From the NCBI RefSeq assembly GCF_900184965.1, contig NZ_FXYA01000146.1:54727-118726 (forward strand): DNA of 64,000 bases, written 5' to 3'. Made by a program: the position numbers and the translations under genes. The stretch is from Akkermansia muciniphila (GTDB taxonomy: Bacteria > Verrucomicrobiota > Verrucomicrobiia > Verrucomicrobiales > Akkermansiaceae). Below the pieces are notes generated by a model, which did not search any database, was not told the origin of the DNA, and worked only from the letters and a program-made list of their open reading frames with translations. This document shows, one piece after another, positions 50,830 through 57,901 of this stretch. Position 1 is the first letter of the stretch, and the number at the start of each line of letters is the position of its first letter.

Positions 50830-51663
50830 ATGAATACTATACAATGTATGGAAGCGCAAGCAGATTGCGCCAACATGACGGGGAACGGTATTAAGCTGTT
50901 CCAGAACTCCGATCTGAATTGCACGATTGAAGTCATCGAAAGAAATGGTGAACCTTGGATCTTTGCCAAAGAAGTATGTGAAGCTCTCGGTTACTCGAAT
51001 ATTTCGAAAGCTCTATTGAATGTAAGAGAAAAGTGGAAGGGTATAACCAGCAGGGATACCCTTAAAGGAAAGCAATCAGTTTCAATTATCAATGAAGCTG
51101 GCTTGTTCGCTCTTGTGATGAAATCCAAGATGCCGAAAGCGGTCGAGTTCCAGGATTGGGTGTGTGAAGAAGTTCTCCCCTCCATCCGGAAGCATGGTGT
51201 GTACGCCACCGGGGAGAAGCTGGAAGAGATGCTTTCCGATCCGGACACCATGATTCTGACGCTTCAGGCATTGAAAGCTGAACGGGAGAAGAGAAAAGCT
51301 CTTGAAGCAAAAGCTGCGGAAGATGCTCCCTATGCACATTTCGGACGATGCGTGGAAGTTTCCGAGGGCTGCATCCTGATTGGAGAATTTGCCAAGATTC
51401 TCGCTCAGAATGGAATGGAGACAGGACAGAACCGTTTGTTTGAGTATCTACGCAATGAAGGTATTATGGGGAGGCACGGCAATCGTCACAATGTTCCAGC
51501 CCAAGAGTATATTGAAGCTGGGTATTTCCGTCTCACTTATCGGGTTATTCAGCGTTCCGACGGTTCACAGCAGTCCAAACCGACACCGTATTTGACACCC
51601 CGCGGTCAAATATGGTTGATGAAGCGTTTGGGATTAACCCTTGAGAATATACCTGCTGCCTAA
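50830..51663 (+). CDS. BRO-N / KilA-C type phage antirepressor
   Basis: A 277-residue protein. Residues 30-130 form a BRO-N domain (EPWIFAKEVCEALGYSNISK, then NEAGLFALVMKSKMPKAVEF, EEVLPSIRKHG). Residues 170-270 form the ANT/KilA-C domain (SEGCILIGEFAKILAQNGME, NRLFEYLRNEGIMG, then TPYLTPRGQIWLMKRL). Such proteins inactivate prophage repressors. It is encoded between the two divergent repressor loci, in the right place to switch lysogeny. Confidence 0.9.
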   Translation: MNTIQCMEAQADCANMTGNGIKLFQNSDLNCTIEVIERNGEPWIFAKEVCEALGYSNISKALLNVREKWKGITSRDTLKGKQSVSIINEAGLFALVMKSKMPKAVEFQDWVCEEVLPSIRKHGVYATGEKLEEMLSDPDTMILTLQALKAEREKRKALEAKAAEDAPYAHFGRCVEVSEGCILIGEFAKILAQNGMETGQNRLFEYLRNEGIMGRHGNRHNVPAQEYIEAGYFRLTYRVIQRSDGSQQSKPTPYLTPRGQIWLMKRLGLTLENIPAA

Positions 51664-51707
51664 GATTTTACATCTGGTGCGTGTATTGGAATTTGGAGCA
51701 ACCAGCA

Positions 51708-51738
51708 AAAATTCCCCCGTTTCCTTTTGGAAACGGGG
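51708..51738 (-). terminator. Terminator between the antirepressor and repressor loci
   Basis: CCCCGTTTCC and GGAAACGGGG form a 10-bp stem with loop AAAA on the minus strand, then GAATTTTTGC. It stops the minus-strand repressor transcript and may act on both strands. Confidence 0.82.
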
Positions 51739-51822
51739 ACTTGACCTGAGTTCTGCTGCCTCAATCTAAATCCAAGTTATGAAGACAACAACCCTACATC
51801 ACCTCAGAATCCTCAATGAGGA

Positions 51823-51951
51823 TTATTCCCCTGCGTCTTCCAGCGCAGCACTACGGATGAACTCCTCAATAGTTTGCCCGCTGATTTTCGTGCATCCACG
51901 AACGGGGTTCCACGTTGCGTCAGTCCACTCTATTTTACTATTATCGCGCAT
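51823..51951 (-). pseudogene. Truncated Gp37/Gp68 (DUF5131)-like ORF joined to an RHH-like tail
   Basis: A 42-residue ORF. The first 24 residues, [20 protein letters not shown], are the unmistakable start of the phage Gp37/Gp68 (DUF5131) family, whose members are about 230 residues and have cysteine-rich radical-SAM-like motifs. After that the text becomes [18 protein letters not shown], which resembles the second helix of ribbon-helix-helix proteins instead. It may be a deletion junction, or a small gene that reused the front end. It is just downstream of the repressor. Confidence 0.5.
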
Positions 51952-51991
51952 AAAATTTTTTTGGATTAATCTTTCTTCCACCTATCCAAGG

Positions 51992-52777
51992 TTACTTGGT
52001 CAGATCAATCTTACCAACCATGCAAGCTTTGATTTGGCCAGTAATGGGAATGCGTTTCCGGAAAGTTGGGTTGATAGGAGCAAGCAGGAAGTGCCCGGCA
52101 TCCTTAATAAGCCTTTTAAGGGTGATGCCGGACACGTCATTTGTTTCTTGGTAGACGATAATTTCCCCAACGTATTTTTCAAGATCATCATTTTCCGAAA
52201 CAGGCCGCACCAGAACAATCTGACCATTCTTGATTTCCGGTTCCATTGATGTTCCCTCTACACGTAAGGCCGTAATGCTCTTGTCAAATACCGGGTATGG
52301 CTCATCAAATTCGCTCCACGTAATTTCCCCTGCAGCGACGTTTCCAACAACCATGATTTCCGGAAGCTTGACAGGGCAGAGAATGGCGTTGTTGACCTCT
52401 TTGGGCTCGTCATCGTTATCCAAGGCTGGGTGTAGCTTTTCAACTGCCTCTTGAGATGTACCGTTTGCCTGTTTCTTTTTTTTGTGCTCTTGGACAGATT
52501 GTACAAGAATTTCACTGATAAGGTCATCAATGCTCTTTTTTGCTTCTTCCGCCTTCTTCCGAAGTAGGTTCTCCATTTCGTCTGGTAGCTCAAGGTCTAT
52601 AATTTCATCTTCCATTAGGTTTTTAATGAGAGCTAATTTTGCAGGCGGAATCCCCCGATCTGTAGAAAGCCATGAGTTAACAGCCGATCGTTTGACGAAG
52701 CATTGTTCCGCGAGCCAGTCGCGATCTTTCTCAATGGATTTCAACCATTTTTTTATCTCTTCTTTAGTCGGCGTCAT
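51992..52777 (-). CDS. CI/LexA-like prophage repressor (HTH + S24 peptidase)
   Basis: A 261-residue repressor. The N-terminal HTH is DWLAEQCFVKRSAVNSWLST. A middle helix pair (DEMENLLRKKAEEAKKSIDD then LISEILVQS) resembles a ribbon-helix-helix unit. The S24 domain follows with the cleavage-type VVGNVAAGEI near residue 143, nucleophile serine in VEGTSMEPEIKNGQ near 174 and lysine in GITLKRLI near 217. RecA-stimulated self-cleavage would induce the phage; this is family knowledge. It is divergent from the small gene at 52913. Confidence 0.92.
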   Translation of the reverse strand: MTPTKEEIKKWLKSIEKDRDWLAEQCFVKRSAVNSWLSTDRGIPPAKLALIKNLMEDEIIDLELPDEMENLLRKKAEEAKKSIDDLISEILVQSVQEHKKKKQANGTSQEAVEKLHPALDNDDEPKEVNNAILCPVKLPEIMVVGNVAAGEITWSEFDEPYPVFDKSITALRVEGTSMEPEIKNGQIVLVRPVSENDDLEKYVGEIIVYQETNDVSGITLKRLIKDAGHFLLAPINPTFRKRIPITGQIKACMVGKIDLTK

Positions 52778-52795
52778 GCATTGATTGTGTGATAT

Positions 52796-52869
52796 TTTTC
52801 AAACTTGTCAACATTGAAAACAGAATATTAATTGCAAATATTTCATATTTCACTTGTACAAATGTGAAA
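52796..52869. promoter_or_regulatory. Divergent control region with two candidate operators
   Basis: Two inverted repeats sit between the repressor and the early genes: TTTTCAA-N11-TTGAAAA (52796-52820) and TTTCAC-N10-GTGAAA (52848-52869), with centres 50 bp apart. Both have a TTGT...ACA-like core. The spacing suggests paired repressor binding over the divergent promoters. Confidence 0.6.
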
Positions 52870-52912
52870 AAAATCATATTTGTTGGACGTCAACAGCACA
52901 CAAGACGCGAAT

Positions 52913-53098
52913 ATGATCATCAACCTGAAAAAAGAAACGCAAGAAGTGCGGGAGTGGTTCCGGGAGGCACAGGCCGCTACAGGCTTGAGCGGCCGGGCTC
53001 TCGTTATCGGCGCCATCATGGATTTCCGTCAGAAGGCAAAAGGCCGTAGTCCACAGCCTCGGAAGAAGAACCCCGAACCCAAGAAGCCCTCGGCATGA
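52913..53098 (+). CDS. Small early protein, possible RHH fold (copy A)
   Basis: A 61-residue protein from the ATG at 52913. The core REWFREAQAATGLSGRALVI continues to a basic, Pro/Lys-rich tail. The same pattern (RxWxxxAxxATGLxxxxLIxxxL) recurs in the 51-residue gene at 53842. The strand-helix-helix form suggests a ribbon-helix-helix DNA-binding protein, possibly Cro-like given its place opposite the repressor. Confidence 0.55.
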   Translation: MIINLKKETQEVREWFREAQAATGLSGRALVIGAIMDFRQKAKGRSPQPRKKNPEPKKPSA

Positions 53099-53099
53099 A

Positions 53100-53414
53100 C
53101 TACTTTTTCTCACCCAGTACCATGGCGACGAAGGCGTCAATGTCCATTTTGAGCTTGTCGGCGGCGGCCTGGATTTTTTCAGCCGTTTCCACGGGGAGCT
53201 TAACAAGGATGTTGGAGAGGTCTTCCGCCGGGGCTTCCTCGATGCGCTTCATAGCGGCTCGGAGGTTGCGTTCCGCTTTCGGGGAAATATCACGAGTAGT
53301 CAATAGTCCGTTGATGTATATGACATTGTACCCGGCTTCATTTGCCAGCGTTTCACGGCTAACTCCTTTTACTTCAAGCCATTTGCGGAGTTCTTCGCGA
53401 AAAGTTTCGTTCAT
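53100..53414 (-). CDS. Small HTH regulator with C-terminal RHH-like helix
   Basis: A 104-residue protein from the ATG at 53412-53414 (MNETFREELRKWLEVKGVSR). The HTH is VSRETLANEAGYNVIYINGL. The C-terminal ILVKLPVETAEKIQAAADKL resembles the strand-helix of RHH proteins. Its stop lies next to the stop of the convergent copy A gene. The promoter on the minus strand overlaps a perfect palindrome and is close enough to give a leaderless mRNA. Confidence 0.7.
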   Translation of the reverse strand: MNETFREELRKWLEVKGVSRETLANEAGYNVIYINGLLTTRDISPKAERNLRAAMKRIEEAPAEDLSNILVKLPVETAEKIQAAADKLKMDIDAFVAMVLGEKK

Positions 53415-53417
53415 GCG

Positions 53418-53448
53418 TTTGTTATAACAAAGTAATTTTTTTTTGCAA
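53418..53448 (-). promoter_or_regulatory. Promoter and palindromic operator of the 53100 regulator
   Basis: On the minus strand -35 TTGCAA (53443-53448), 16 bp, -10 TATAAC (53421-53426). The perfect palindrome TTTGTTATAACAAA (53418-53431) covers the -10. The start codon is at 53414, so transcription would begin at or near the A of ATG. Confidence 0.6.
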
Positions 53449-53527
53449 GAAATAAAAAAATGTAATTTTCTTGTTGACGATGATACGAAATGTAATAAAA
53501 AGAAATCACAAGTTACGAATCCCAACA

Positions 53528-53818
53528 ATGAACACGACCTTGAAAGACAACAAAACCGAATCCATTCAGAAAAACCTGAAAAACATCCGCAAGGCTCTTA
53601 AACTGCACATGAAGGACATCCTTGGCACGATAACGGATTCTGAACGCCAGACTGTTAGGAAACTCGTTACGGCCTTGAAAGAAAATGGAATCACGTTCAG
53701 CTCCCCTCATTTTCTCGATGAAGTTGAGATTCATTCTGAAGATGGCTCGCTGGTATTCGCCTATTTTTCTCATTCCCGCACTACGGGGCAAGTTAGCAGG
53801 TTCCACCTGGAATTCTAA
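53528..53818 (+). CDS. Small early protein of unknown function
   Basis: A 96-residue protein from the ATG at 53528. It is helical and basic in the first half (LKNIRKALKLHMKDILGTIT) and has a beta hairpin near the end (VEIHSEDGSLVFAYFSHSRT). No family recognised. It is first in the plus-strand early run that continues to the helicase. Confidence 0.55.
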   Translation: MNTTLKDNKTESIQKNLKNIRKALKLHMKDILGTITDSERQTVRKLVTALKENGITFSSPHFLDEVEIHSEDGSLVFAYFSHSRTTGQVSRFHLEF

Positions 53819-53841
53819 ATCCCTACCCTTAACCGAAGACC

Positions 53842-53997
53842 ATGATGAACACGATCATCGCTAAACCGAAACCGAAGACGCGGGAATGGCTGAAACGAGC
53901 CATTCAAGCAACGGGCTTGAAGCCCTCCATCCTCATCACCGCTCTTCTTGAGCAGGAGGCGGAAAAAGTTCTCAACAGAAAAAAGCCCGCGGCATGA
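53842..53997 (+). CDS. Small early protein, possible RHH fold (copy B)
   Basis: A 51-residue protein whose text REWLKRAIQATGLKPSILIT parallels the copy A gene at 52913, so the two are paralogues. The ATGA overlap with the next gene supports that it is translated. Its helix-turn-helix length fits a ribbon-helix-helix dimer. Confidence 0.5.
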   Translation: MMNTIIAKPKPKTREWLKRAIQATGLKPSILITALLEQEAEKVLNRKKPAA

Positions 53998-54326
53998 ACA
54001 TGAACGAACACATGAACACCATCCAAAAAGCTACTGAAGAACAAATCATCAACGGATTGGCAATCAATCTCCGTCAGATGGAACCCTATATGCTGAAATT
54101 GACCGGAAATGCTTACCAGGAAATCAATCAGCTCAAAAAGCTCTGCAAGAAATATGGAGCTACCCTGGAAGTAATCGCAAAGTCAAGGGGCTATGACCTC
54201 CTTACCGGCAAGCATGACATTGAAATGATGAGGCCGGAAGATTTGACTGATGAGTGGACTCCGATTGCCGTCCGGGTGAGTGATCCGGTTTGCCAGATGC
54301 TGGAACGGGCCGGGCTGAACGAATGA
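53994..54326 (+). CDS. Early protein of unknown function
   Basis: A 110-residue protein. The first half is helical (EEQIINGLAINLRQMEPYML then LTGNAYQEINQLKKLCKKYG), followed by a short beta region. No family recognised. It is coupled to the previous small gene by a 4-bp overlap. A GC-rich hairpin (GGGGCGG/CCGCCCC, 54337-54354) lies just after it. Confidence 0.55.
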   Translation: MNMNEHMNTIQKATEEQIINGLAINLRQMEPYMLKLTGNAYQEINQLKKLCKKYGATLEVIAKSRGYDLLTGKHDIEMMRPEDLTDEWTPIAVRVSDPVCQMLERAGLNE

Positions 54327-54367
54327 GCTTTAACCAGGGGCGGCCACCCGCCCCAACTAACACGAAC

Positions 54368-54445
54368 ATGAAAGACTCAACCATCGAAATCAATATGGAA
54401 GACCTGATCGAAGAATTGAAGCTGCTCGGCTGGCACGAACTTTAA
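54368..54445 (+). CDS. Tiny acidic ORF (25 residues)
   Basis: MKDSTIEINMEDLIEELKLL and five more residues. It is preceded by the same A/C-rich AACACGAAC-type leader as neighbouring early genes, and its text is a single acidic helix. Too short to be sure it is translated. Confidence 0.3.
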   Translation: MKDSTIEINMEDLIEELKLLGWHEL

Positions 54446-54459
54446 TCTGCACTGTGACA

Positions 54460-54903
54460 ATGAATTCATACGTGACATGGCAACGGCTACGGCGGCCAAT
54501 CCTTCATGGGCCCTACATGGGGATGGAGGAAACCATTACCAACACGGACTGCAACATGCCGTTCCTGTGCTATTTTTGCGGGCGGGAACCCGGCAGGGGC
54601 GCTTACTGGTCCATTATCGAAGACCACAAAGGGAATGCGTATTGCTGCCGTTGCCTGTGCGCTTCCTGTGCCCGTGAACACATCAATGGTATTCCGGACA
54701 GGGCAGGGAAGAGCCCCTATCAGTCCCTTGATCCCCGGAAGGAACTTCGCCTCCTGCAAGCCCGCAAGAATAGAGACAGGGCACGCCGGCACCAGGCCGT
54801 GACGCATCTGCTCTTTTGGCTGGTAATCGCTTTTGCCTGTGTGGCTGTGGCGGCCTTCATCGTCTGCGCCTCTTACACAATAACAAAAATCGTCTTAGGA
54901 TAA
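54460..54903 (+). CDS. Zinc-finger-like single-pass membrane protein
   Basis: A 147-residue protein from the ATG at 54460; a GTG two codons earlier is possible. Two cysteine groups (CYFCGRE, then CCRCLCASCAREH) in residues 38-75 look like a treble-clef or RING-like zinc site. A charged helix (RKELRLLQARKNRDRARRHQ) and one transmembrane span (LLFWLVIAFACVAVAAFIVC) follow. Family unknown. Its stop overlaps the next ATG. Confidence 0.6.
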   Translation: MNSYVTWQRLRRPILHGPYMGMEETITNTDCNMPFLCYFCGREPGRGAYWSIIEDHKGNAYCCRCLCASCAREHINGIPDRAGKSPYQSLDPRKELRLLQARKNRDRARRHQAVTHLLFWLVIAFACVAVAAFIVCASYTITKIVLG

Positions 54904-55256
54904 TGGACGCCAATGATCAACGTTTGATAGAAGGGTTGTTTGCCCGCATTGACCGCCTGGTTGCGATCATGGAAGGGAAATACTGCCCTGAAACAAGCGG
55001 TGAAACCTGGCTGCGTGCGGAAGAGCTTCTCAAACTGCCCCAGTTCCGGCATCGCAAGGGCCGCGTATGGCTCTATGAACTGGCGAAGACGTCACCGGAT
55101 ATCATGAAAAAGGACTGTCTGCCGCATCAAAAGCGGGGCGCCACCCTCTGGTGCGTGGAACGTATTTCCAAGGCCATGAAAGAGAATACCGCAAAAATCC
55201 TTTCTTTTGACGGTTTATCAAAACCGTCCCGCCCTCACGGCATGAGGAAACAATAA
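54903..55256 (+). CDS. Early protein of unknown function
   Basis: A 117-residue protein from the ATG at 54903 (MDANDQRLIEGLFARIDRLV). It has a coiled-coil start, then a wHTH-like stretch (WLRAEELLKLPQFRHRKGRV, with LWCVERISKAMKE), as in small phage MerR/AlpA-type proteins. DNA binding is possible but unproven. Confidence 0.5.
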   Translation: MDANDQRLIEGLFARIDRLVAIMEGKYCPETSGETWLRAEELLKLPQFRHRKGRVWLYELAKTSPDIMKKDCLPHQKRGATLWCVERISKAMKENTAKILSFDGLSKPSRPHGMRKQ

Positions 55257-55278
55257 CCATTAGAAAATACATAATACA

Positions 55279-55539
55279 ATGATTACAAGCAATATTGATA
55301 CTGCATCTAAACCTGTTCAGGCAAAGCCTTTTGATACAGGCGACAGGGTAATGTTAAATTCCCAGTTAATTATCACCATGCCTAACCGTGGAAGGACTTA
55401 TCGTTTTTCTCCGGAAGATGAATTTGTCGTGGTGCGGCGCAAGGACGAGAGCAATTTCTACGTCGCCTTTATCAAGGCTCCCTGGCTGGGCGTCTTTGAG
55501 TTGAATGACGAAGGCTTCTCCTTGTGCGACGAAGACTAA
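55279..55539 (+). CDS. Small beta-rich protein of unknown function
   Basis: An 86-residue protein. After a Thr/Ala start, FDTGDRVMLNSQLIITMPNR and EDEFVVVRRKDESNFYVAFI form a compact SH3-like barrel, ending LCDED. No family assigned. Confidence 0.5.
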   Translation: MITSNIDTASKPVQAKPFDTGDRVMLNSQLIITMPNRGRTYRFSPEDEFVVVRRKDESNFYVAFIKAPWLGVFELNDEGFSLCDED

Positions 55540-55619
55540 CGATTTCTTCACGCCTCTGTCCGGGGCGCGTCGATTGAACCTGATTAAATAATAATAGTTA
55601 ATTGATAATAAATAAGATT

Positions 55620-56309
55620 ATGATCGCTATGAATACGACTACAGCACTACTGGTAAACGCAGAACCCCTCTCCCGCGGCAACGGGAAAGGGGCGGATGTT
55701 GTGAATAATGGCAAGACGGCTAATCCTATCATTGCTCACAAGCCAGTAAGTACGACAGACGGGAAGCCCTGTCAACCGGCAAAGGCTGCCAGAACGGCCA
55801 AGAAGCCCGCCGCCCCCAGGAAGAAGCGGTACGATGAAGAGGATTTGATAGCCTTCGGAGAGAATGCCATCATGCTCCGGGGCGCGGCCGAAGCCATTCT
55901 GGATATGTTTCACCGGTTGGTCTTTTTTGATGACGACCAGGAAGAGGTTGTCAATGGCGTGAAGGGAGCCTTCGATGAGGCCGCCATTCTTCTGCAAAAT
56001 GCGGCGAATGCGTTTGAAGAGAAGATTCCTTTCAAGGTTTTGGACAAGAGGCGGAAGACTTTTTTTGCCCTGACGGAAATAGATGAAAAAGACAGCGATG
56101 TTCTTGCCGCGATTACTGCTATCAATTCCGGTTTTATCCAGTGGGATGAAGGAAGTGTTTGCGTGAAGGCGACACGTTGCGAAATGGCAACTCTTCTGCT
56201 TAACCGCGCATTGGAAAGCGCCAAGAAGTCCTTCTACCTTGCCGAAGACTCAACATCAAACCCCGCCCTTGCCGCAACGCTTGCTTCCATGAAAGGAGGG
56301 CACAGGTGA
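55620..56309 (+). CDS. Early phage protein of unknown function
   Basis: A 229-residue protein. The first 70 residues are flexible and Pro/Lys/Ala-rich (KPAAPRKKRYDEEDL). The rest is helical (GENAIMLRGAAEAILDMFHR, then AAILLQNAANAFEEKIPF) and ends with VKATRCEMATLLLNRALESA. The start is ATG 55620 (MIAMNTTTALL) or ATG 55629. The stop overlaps the next ATG. It may be a recombination or replication accessory protein, but no motif shows this. Confidence 0.5.
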   Translation: MIAMNTTTALLVNAEPLSRGNGKGADVVNNGKTANPIIAHKPVSTTDGKPCQPAKAARTAKKPAAPRKKRYDEEDLIAFGENAIMLRGAAEAILDMFHRLVFFDDDQEEVVNGVKGAFDEAAILLQNAANAFEEKIPFKVLDKRRKTFFALTEIDEKDSDVLAAITAINSGFIQWDEGSVCVKATRCEMATLLLNRALESAKKSFYLAEDSTSNPALAATLASMKGGHR

Positions 56310-56545
56310 TGAAGGTTGTTACCCTGAAGATTCCCATCTCACAATCTATTTATGATACCGCCAAATTTGCGGTGGAAGAAGGGGTGGCGAGAAGCGAAGA
56401 AGAGTTCCTGGCCCGCATTGCGCTCAAAGGAATTTTCTCTGATCTTTTTGAAGACGTGCAACCGCACCTGGACGACTATTTGGACGAGATGGTTAACAAC
56501 GTCTATCCCGAGGAACTTGCCGGGGAAGAAAGGAGGACTGTATGA
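56309..56545 (+). CDS. Small acidic early protein
   Basis: A 78-residue protein (MKVVTLKIPISQSIYDTAKF). The beginning has the strand-helix form of antitoxin-like ribbon-helix-helix proteins, and the end is strongly acidic (DVQPHLDDYLDEMVNN). It overlaps both neighbours. Confidence 0.5.
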   Translation: MKVVTLKIPISQSIYDTAKFAVEEGVARSEEEFLARIALKGIFSDLFEDVQPHLDDYLDEMVNNVYPEELAGEERRTV

Positions 56546-56784
56546 CTTCTGAAGAGGGAACAGACGTTCTTCTGAAGGTTTACGAAAGTCTTTTCTTACA
56601 AGAAAGCAATCTGGTTAAGCTTCTAGAAAATCATTCGGGAGGCCTTATTGAACGAGACCGGATAACGTCCATCATGCGGAGAATGAAACGTTTACGTGCT
56701 GATACTTACGGTTTGGTTACGCAAAGGTGGCTTAATGCAAAACTTCATGGAAAGGAGGGGGGCGATGAAGCACCTTTATATTGA
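56542..56784 (+). CDS. Small helical early protein
   Basis: An 80-residue helical protein (LLKVYESLFLQESNLVKLLE, then IMRRMKRLRADTYGLVTQRW). No family recognised. It overlaps the previous stop by 4 bp and the next start by 20 bp. Confidence 0.5.
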   Translation: MTSEEGTDVLLKVYESLFLQESNLVKLLENHSGGLIERDRITSIMRRMKRLRADTYGLVTQRWLNAKLHGKEGGDEAPLY

Positions 56785-57079
56785 CCAATCAGGCCGCGGC
56801 ATCCGTGCTGGAGTTGAAAATGAGGCAGTTTGCTTTCCTATGGAAACACCAGAACAGGAAGAACGCCGCTGCATTCAGGAGCTTTGCCGCATTAAGGGGG
56901 AATTGGGGCGTACAGGCCGCTACGGCGTGTATTTTGACCTTACAGGTCCGGAAATAGAGTTTTGGGTAGAGAAGTTCGGCAAGCCGGACTTTCTGATCTA
57001 CATCAAACACCAGGACGCCGGCACGGTGCTGGATTATGTCCGCAAGAGGTGTGATGAACTACGTTTGATTGAACCATAG
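56765..57079 (+). CDS. Early protein of unknown function
   Basis: A 104-residue protein from the ATG at 56765. It has AGGAGGGG about 6 bp upstream, inside the previous gene. Text includes EEERRCIQEL-like helix (EERRCIQELCRIKGELGRTG) and strands YGVYFDLTGPEIEFWVEKFG. No family recognised. Confidence 0.5.
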   Translation: MKHLYIDQSGRGIRAGVENEAVCFPMETPEQEERRCIQELCRIKGELGRTGRYGVYFDLTGPEIEFWVEKFGKPDFLIYIKHQDAGTVLDYVRKRCDELRLIEP

Positions 57080-57082
57080 AAC

Positions 57083-57880
57083 ATGCCTAATAGAATCATC
57101 AGGGAAGGGTTTCTGACATCCGACAAGGTCGATAAGCTGAGTTGGGTGGAAGAGTGCTTCTATCATCGTCTTTTACTTGCTGTAGATGACTATGGACGGT
57201 ATCACGCCGACCCTCCTCTACTGATCGGAAAGATAATGCCTCGCAAAATAGGCAATGTCAGTAACCAGGACATAGAAAAGTGGCTCACCGCTTGTGTGAC
57301 CGCGGGTCTTGTAAGGGTGTACGGTGTCGAAGGGAAGCGTTATCTGGAGGTCTTGCAGTTCGACCAAAGGACCAGGGCGAAGAAGAGTAAGTTTCCTGCC
57401 CCTGATGAAGAAAAAACTGACGCTTGTCAGTCAAATGACGGACATGTGTCAGACATATGTCAGTCACGTGACCGTCATCCGCTCGCCTATACGGAGACGG
57501 AGTCGAATACGAATACGTATACGAAATCGGAAACGGAGACGGAGACGGAGACGAAGGAAGCTGCGCCTGACGGCTCGCTTGATTTTCCCCCACCCTCTCG
57601 ACCTTCTCCCATGGTTCCCTTGCCGGGATCTGTCGAGGAAGTGGAGGCACACATGCGTCAATGCCTTGTCCATCCCCTGGACCCGGATGCGTTGCGAAGT
57701 TCCGCGGAGAGGTTTTACGATCACTACGTGGAACAAGGCAACTTCATCCGAAACTGGAAGTCCAAAGCCACAATTTGGACGAAGGACGATGCTTTGAGGG
57801 AGCAAAGGCAGAAGCTTGCCAACCAACCACCCGGAGGAGAAAGCGACCCCTTCGATCCAAGATTTAGAAAAAACATTTAA
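57083..57880 (+). CDS. Replication initiation / helicase-loader protein, DnaD/DnaT-like
   Basis: A 265-residue protein placed before DnaB. The N-terminal winged-helix part (IIREGFLTSDKVDKLSWVEE then FYHRLLLAVDDYGRYHADPP) is common in phage replication initiators. A repetitive Thr/Glu-rich linker with TETESNTNTYTKSETETETE at about 138-157 follows. The C-terminal part (RFYDHYVEQGNFIRNWKSKA) resembles the DnaD/DnaB-II loader domain. It should open the origin and deliver the helicase; no origin repeat is evident. Confidence 0.72.
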   Translation: MPNRIIREGFLTSDKVDKLSWVEECFYHRLLLAVDDYGRYHADPPLLIGKIMPRKIGNVSNQDIEKWLTACVTAGLVRVYGVEGKRYLEVLQFDQRTRAKKSKFPAPDEEKTDACQSNDGHVSDICQSRDRHPLAYTETESNTNTYTKSETETETETKEAAPDGSLDFPPPSRPSPMVPLPGSVEEVEAHMRQCLVHPLDPDALRSSAERFYDHYVEQGNFIRNWKSKATIWTKDDALREQRQKLANQPPGGESDPFDPRFRKNI

Positions 57881-57901
57881 CCTTCAAAAAGAGAAGTCAT
57901 T

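Noticed and set aside
51779..52249. 156-codon plus-strand frame opposite the repressor C-terminus
   Set aside because: Overlaps the S24 domain and a terminator-bounded minus-strand unit; no coding character.
57507..57555. Repetitive GGAGACGGAGACG stretch considered as a phage origin with iterons
   Set aside because: It encodes the Thr/Glu linker of the loader protein in frame. It could still hold an origin, but there is no AT-rich unwinding element beside it.
57324..57797. Very Arg-rich plus-strand frame inside the helicase-loader gene
   Set aside because: Result of the repetitive GAGACG-type linker read in another frame.
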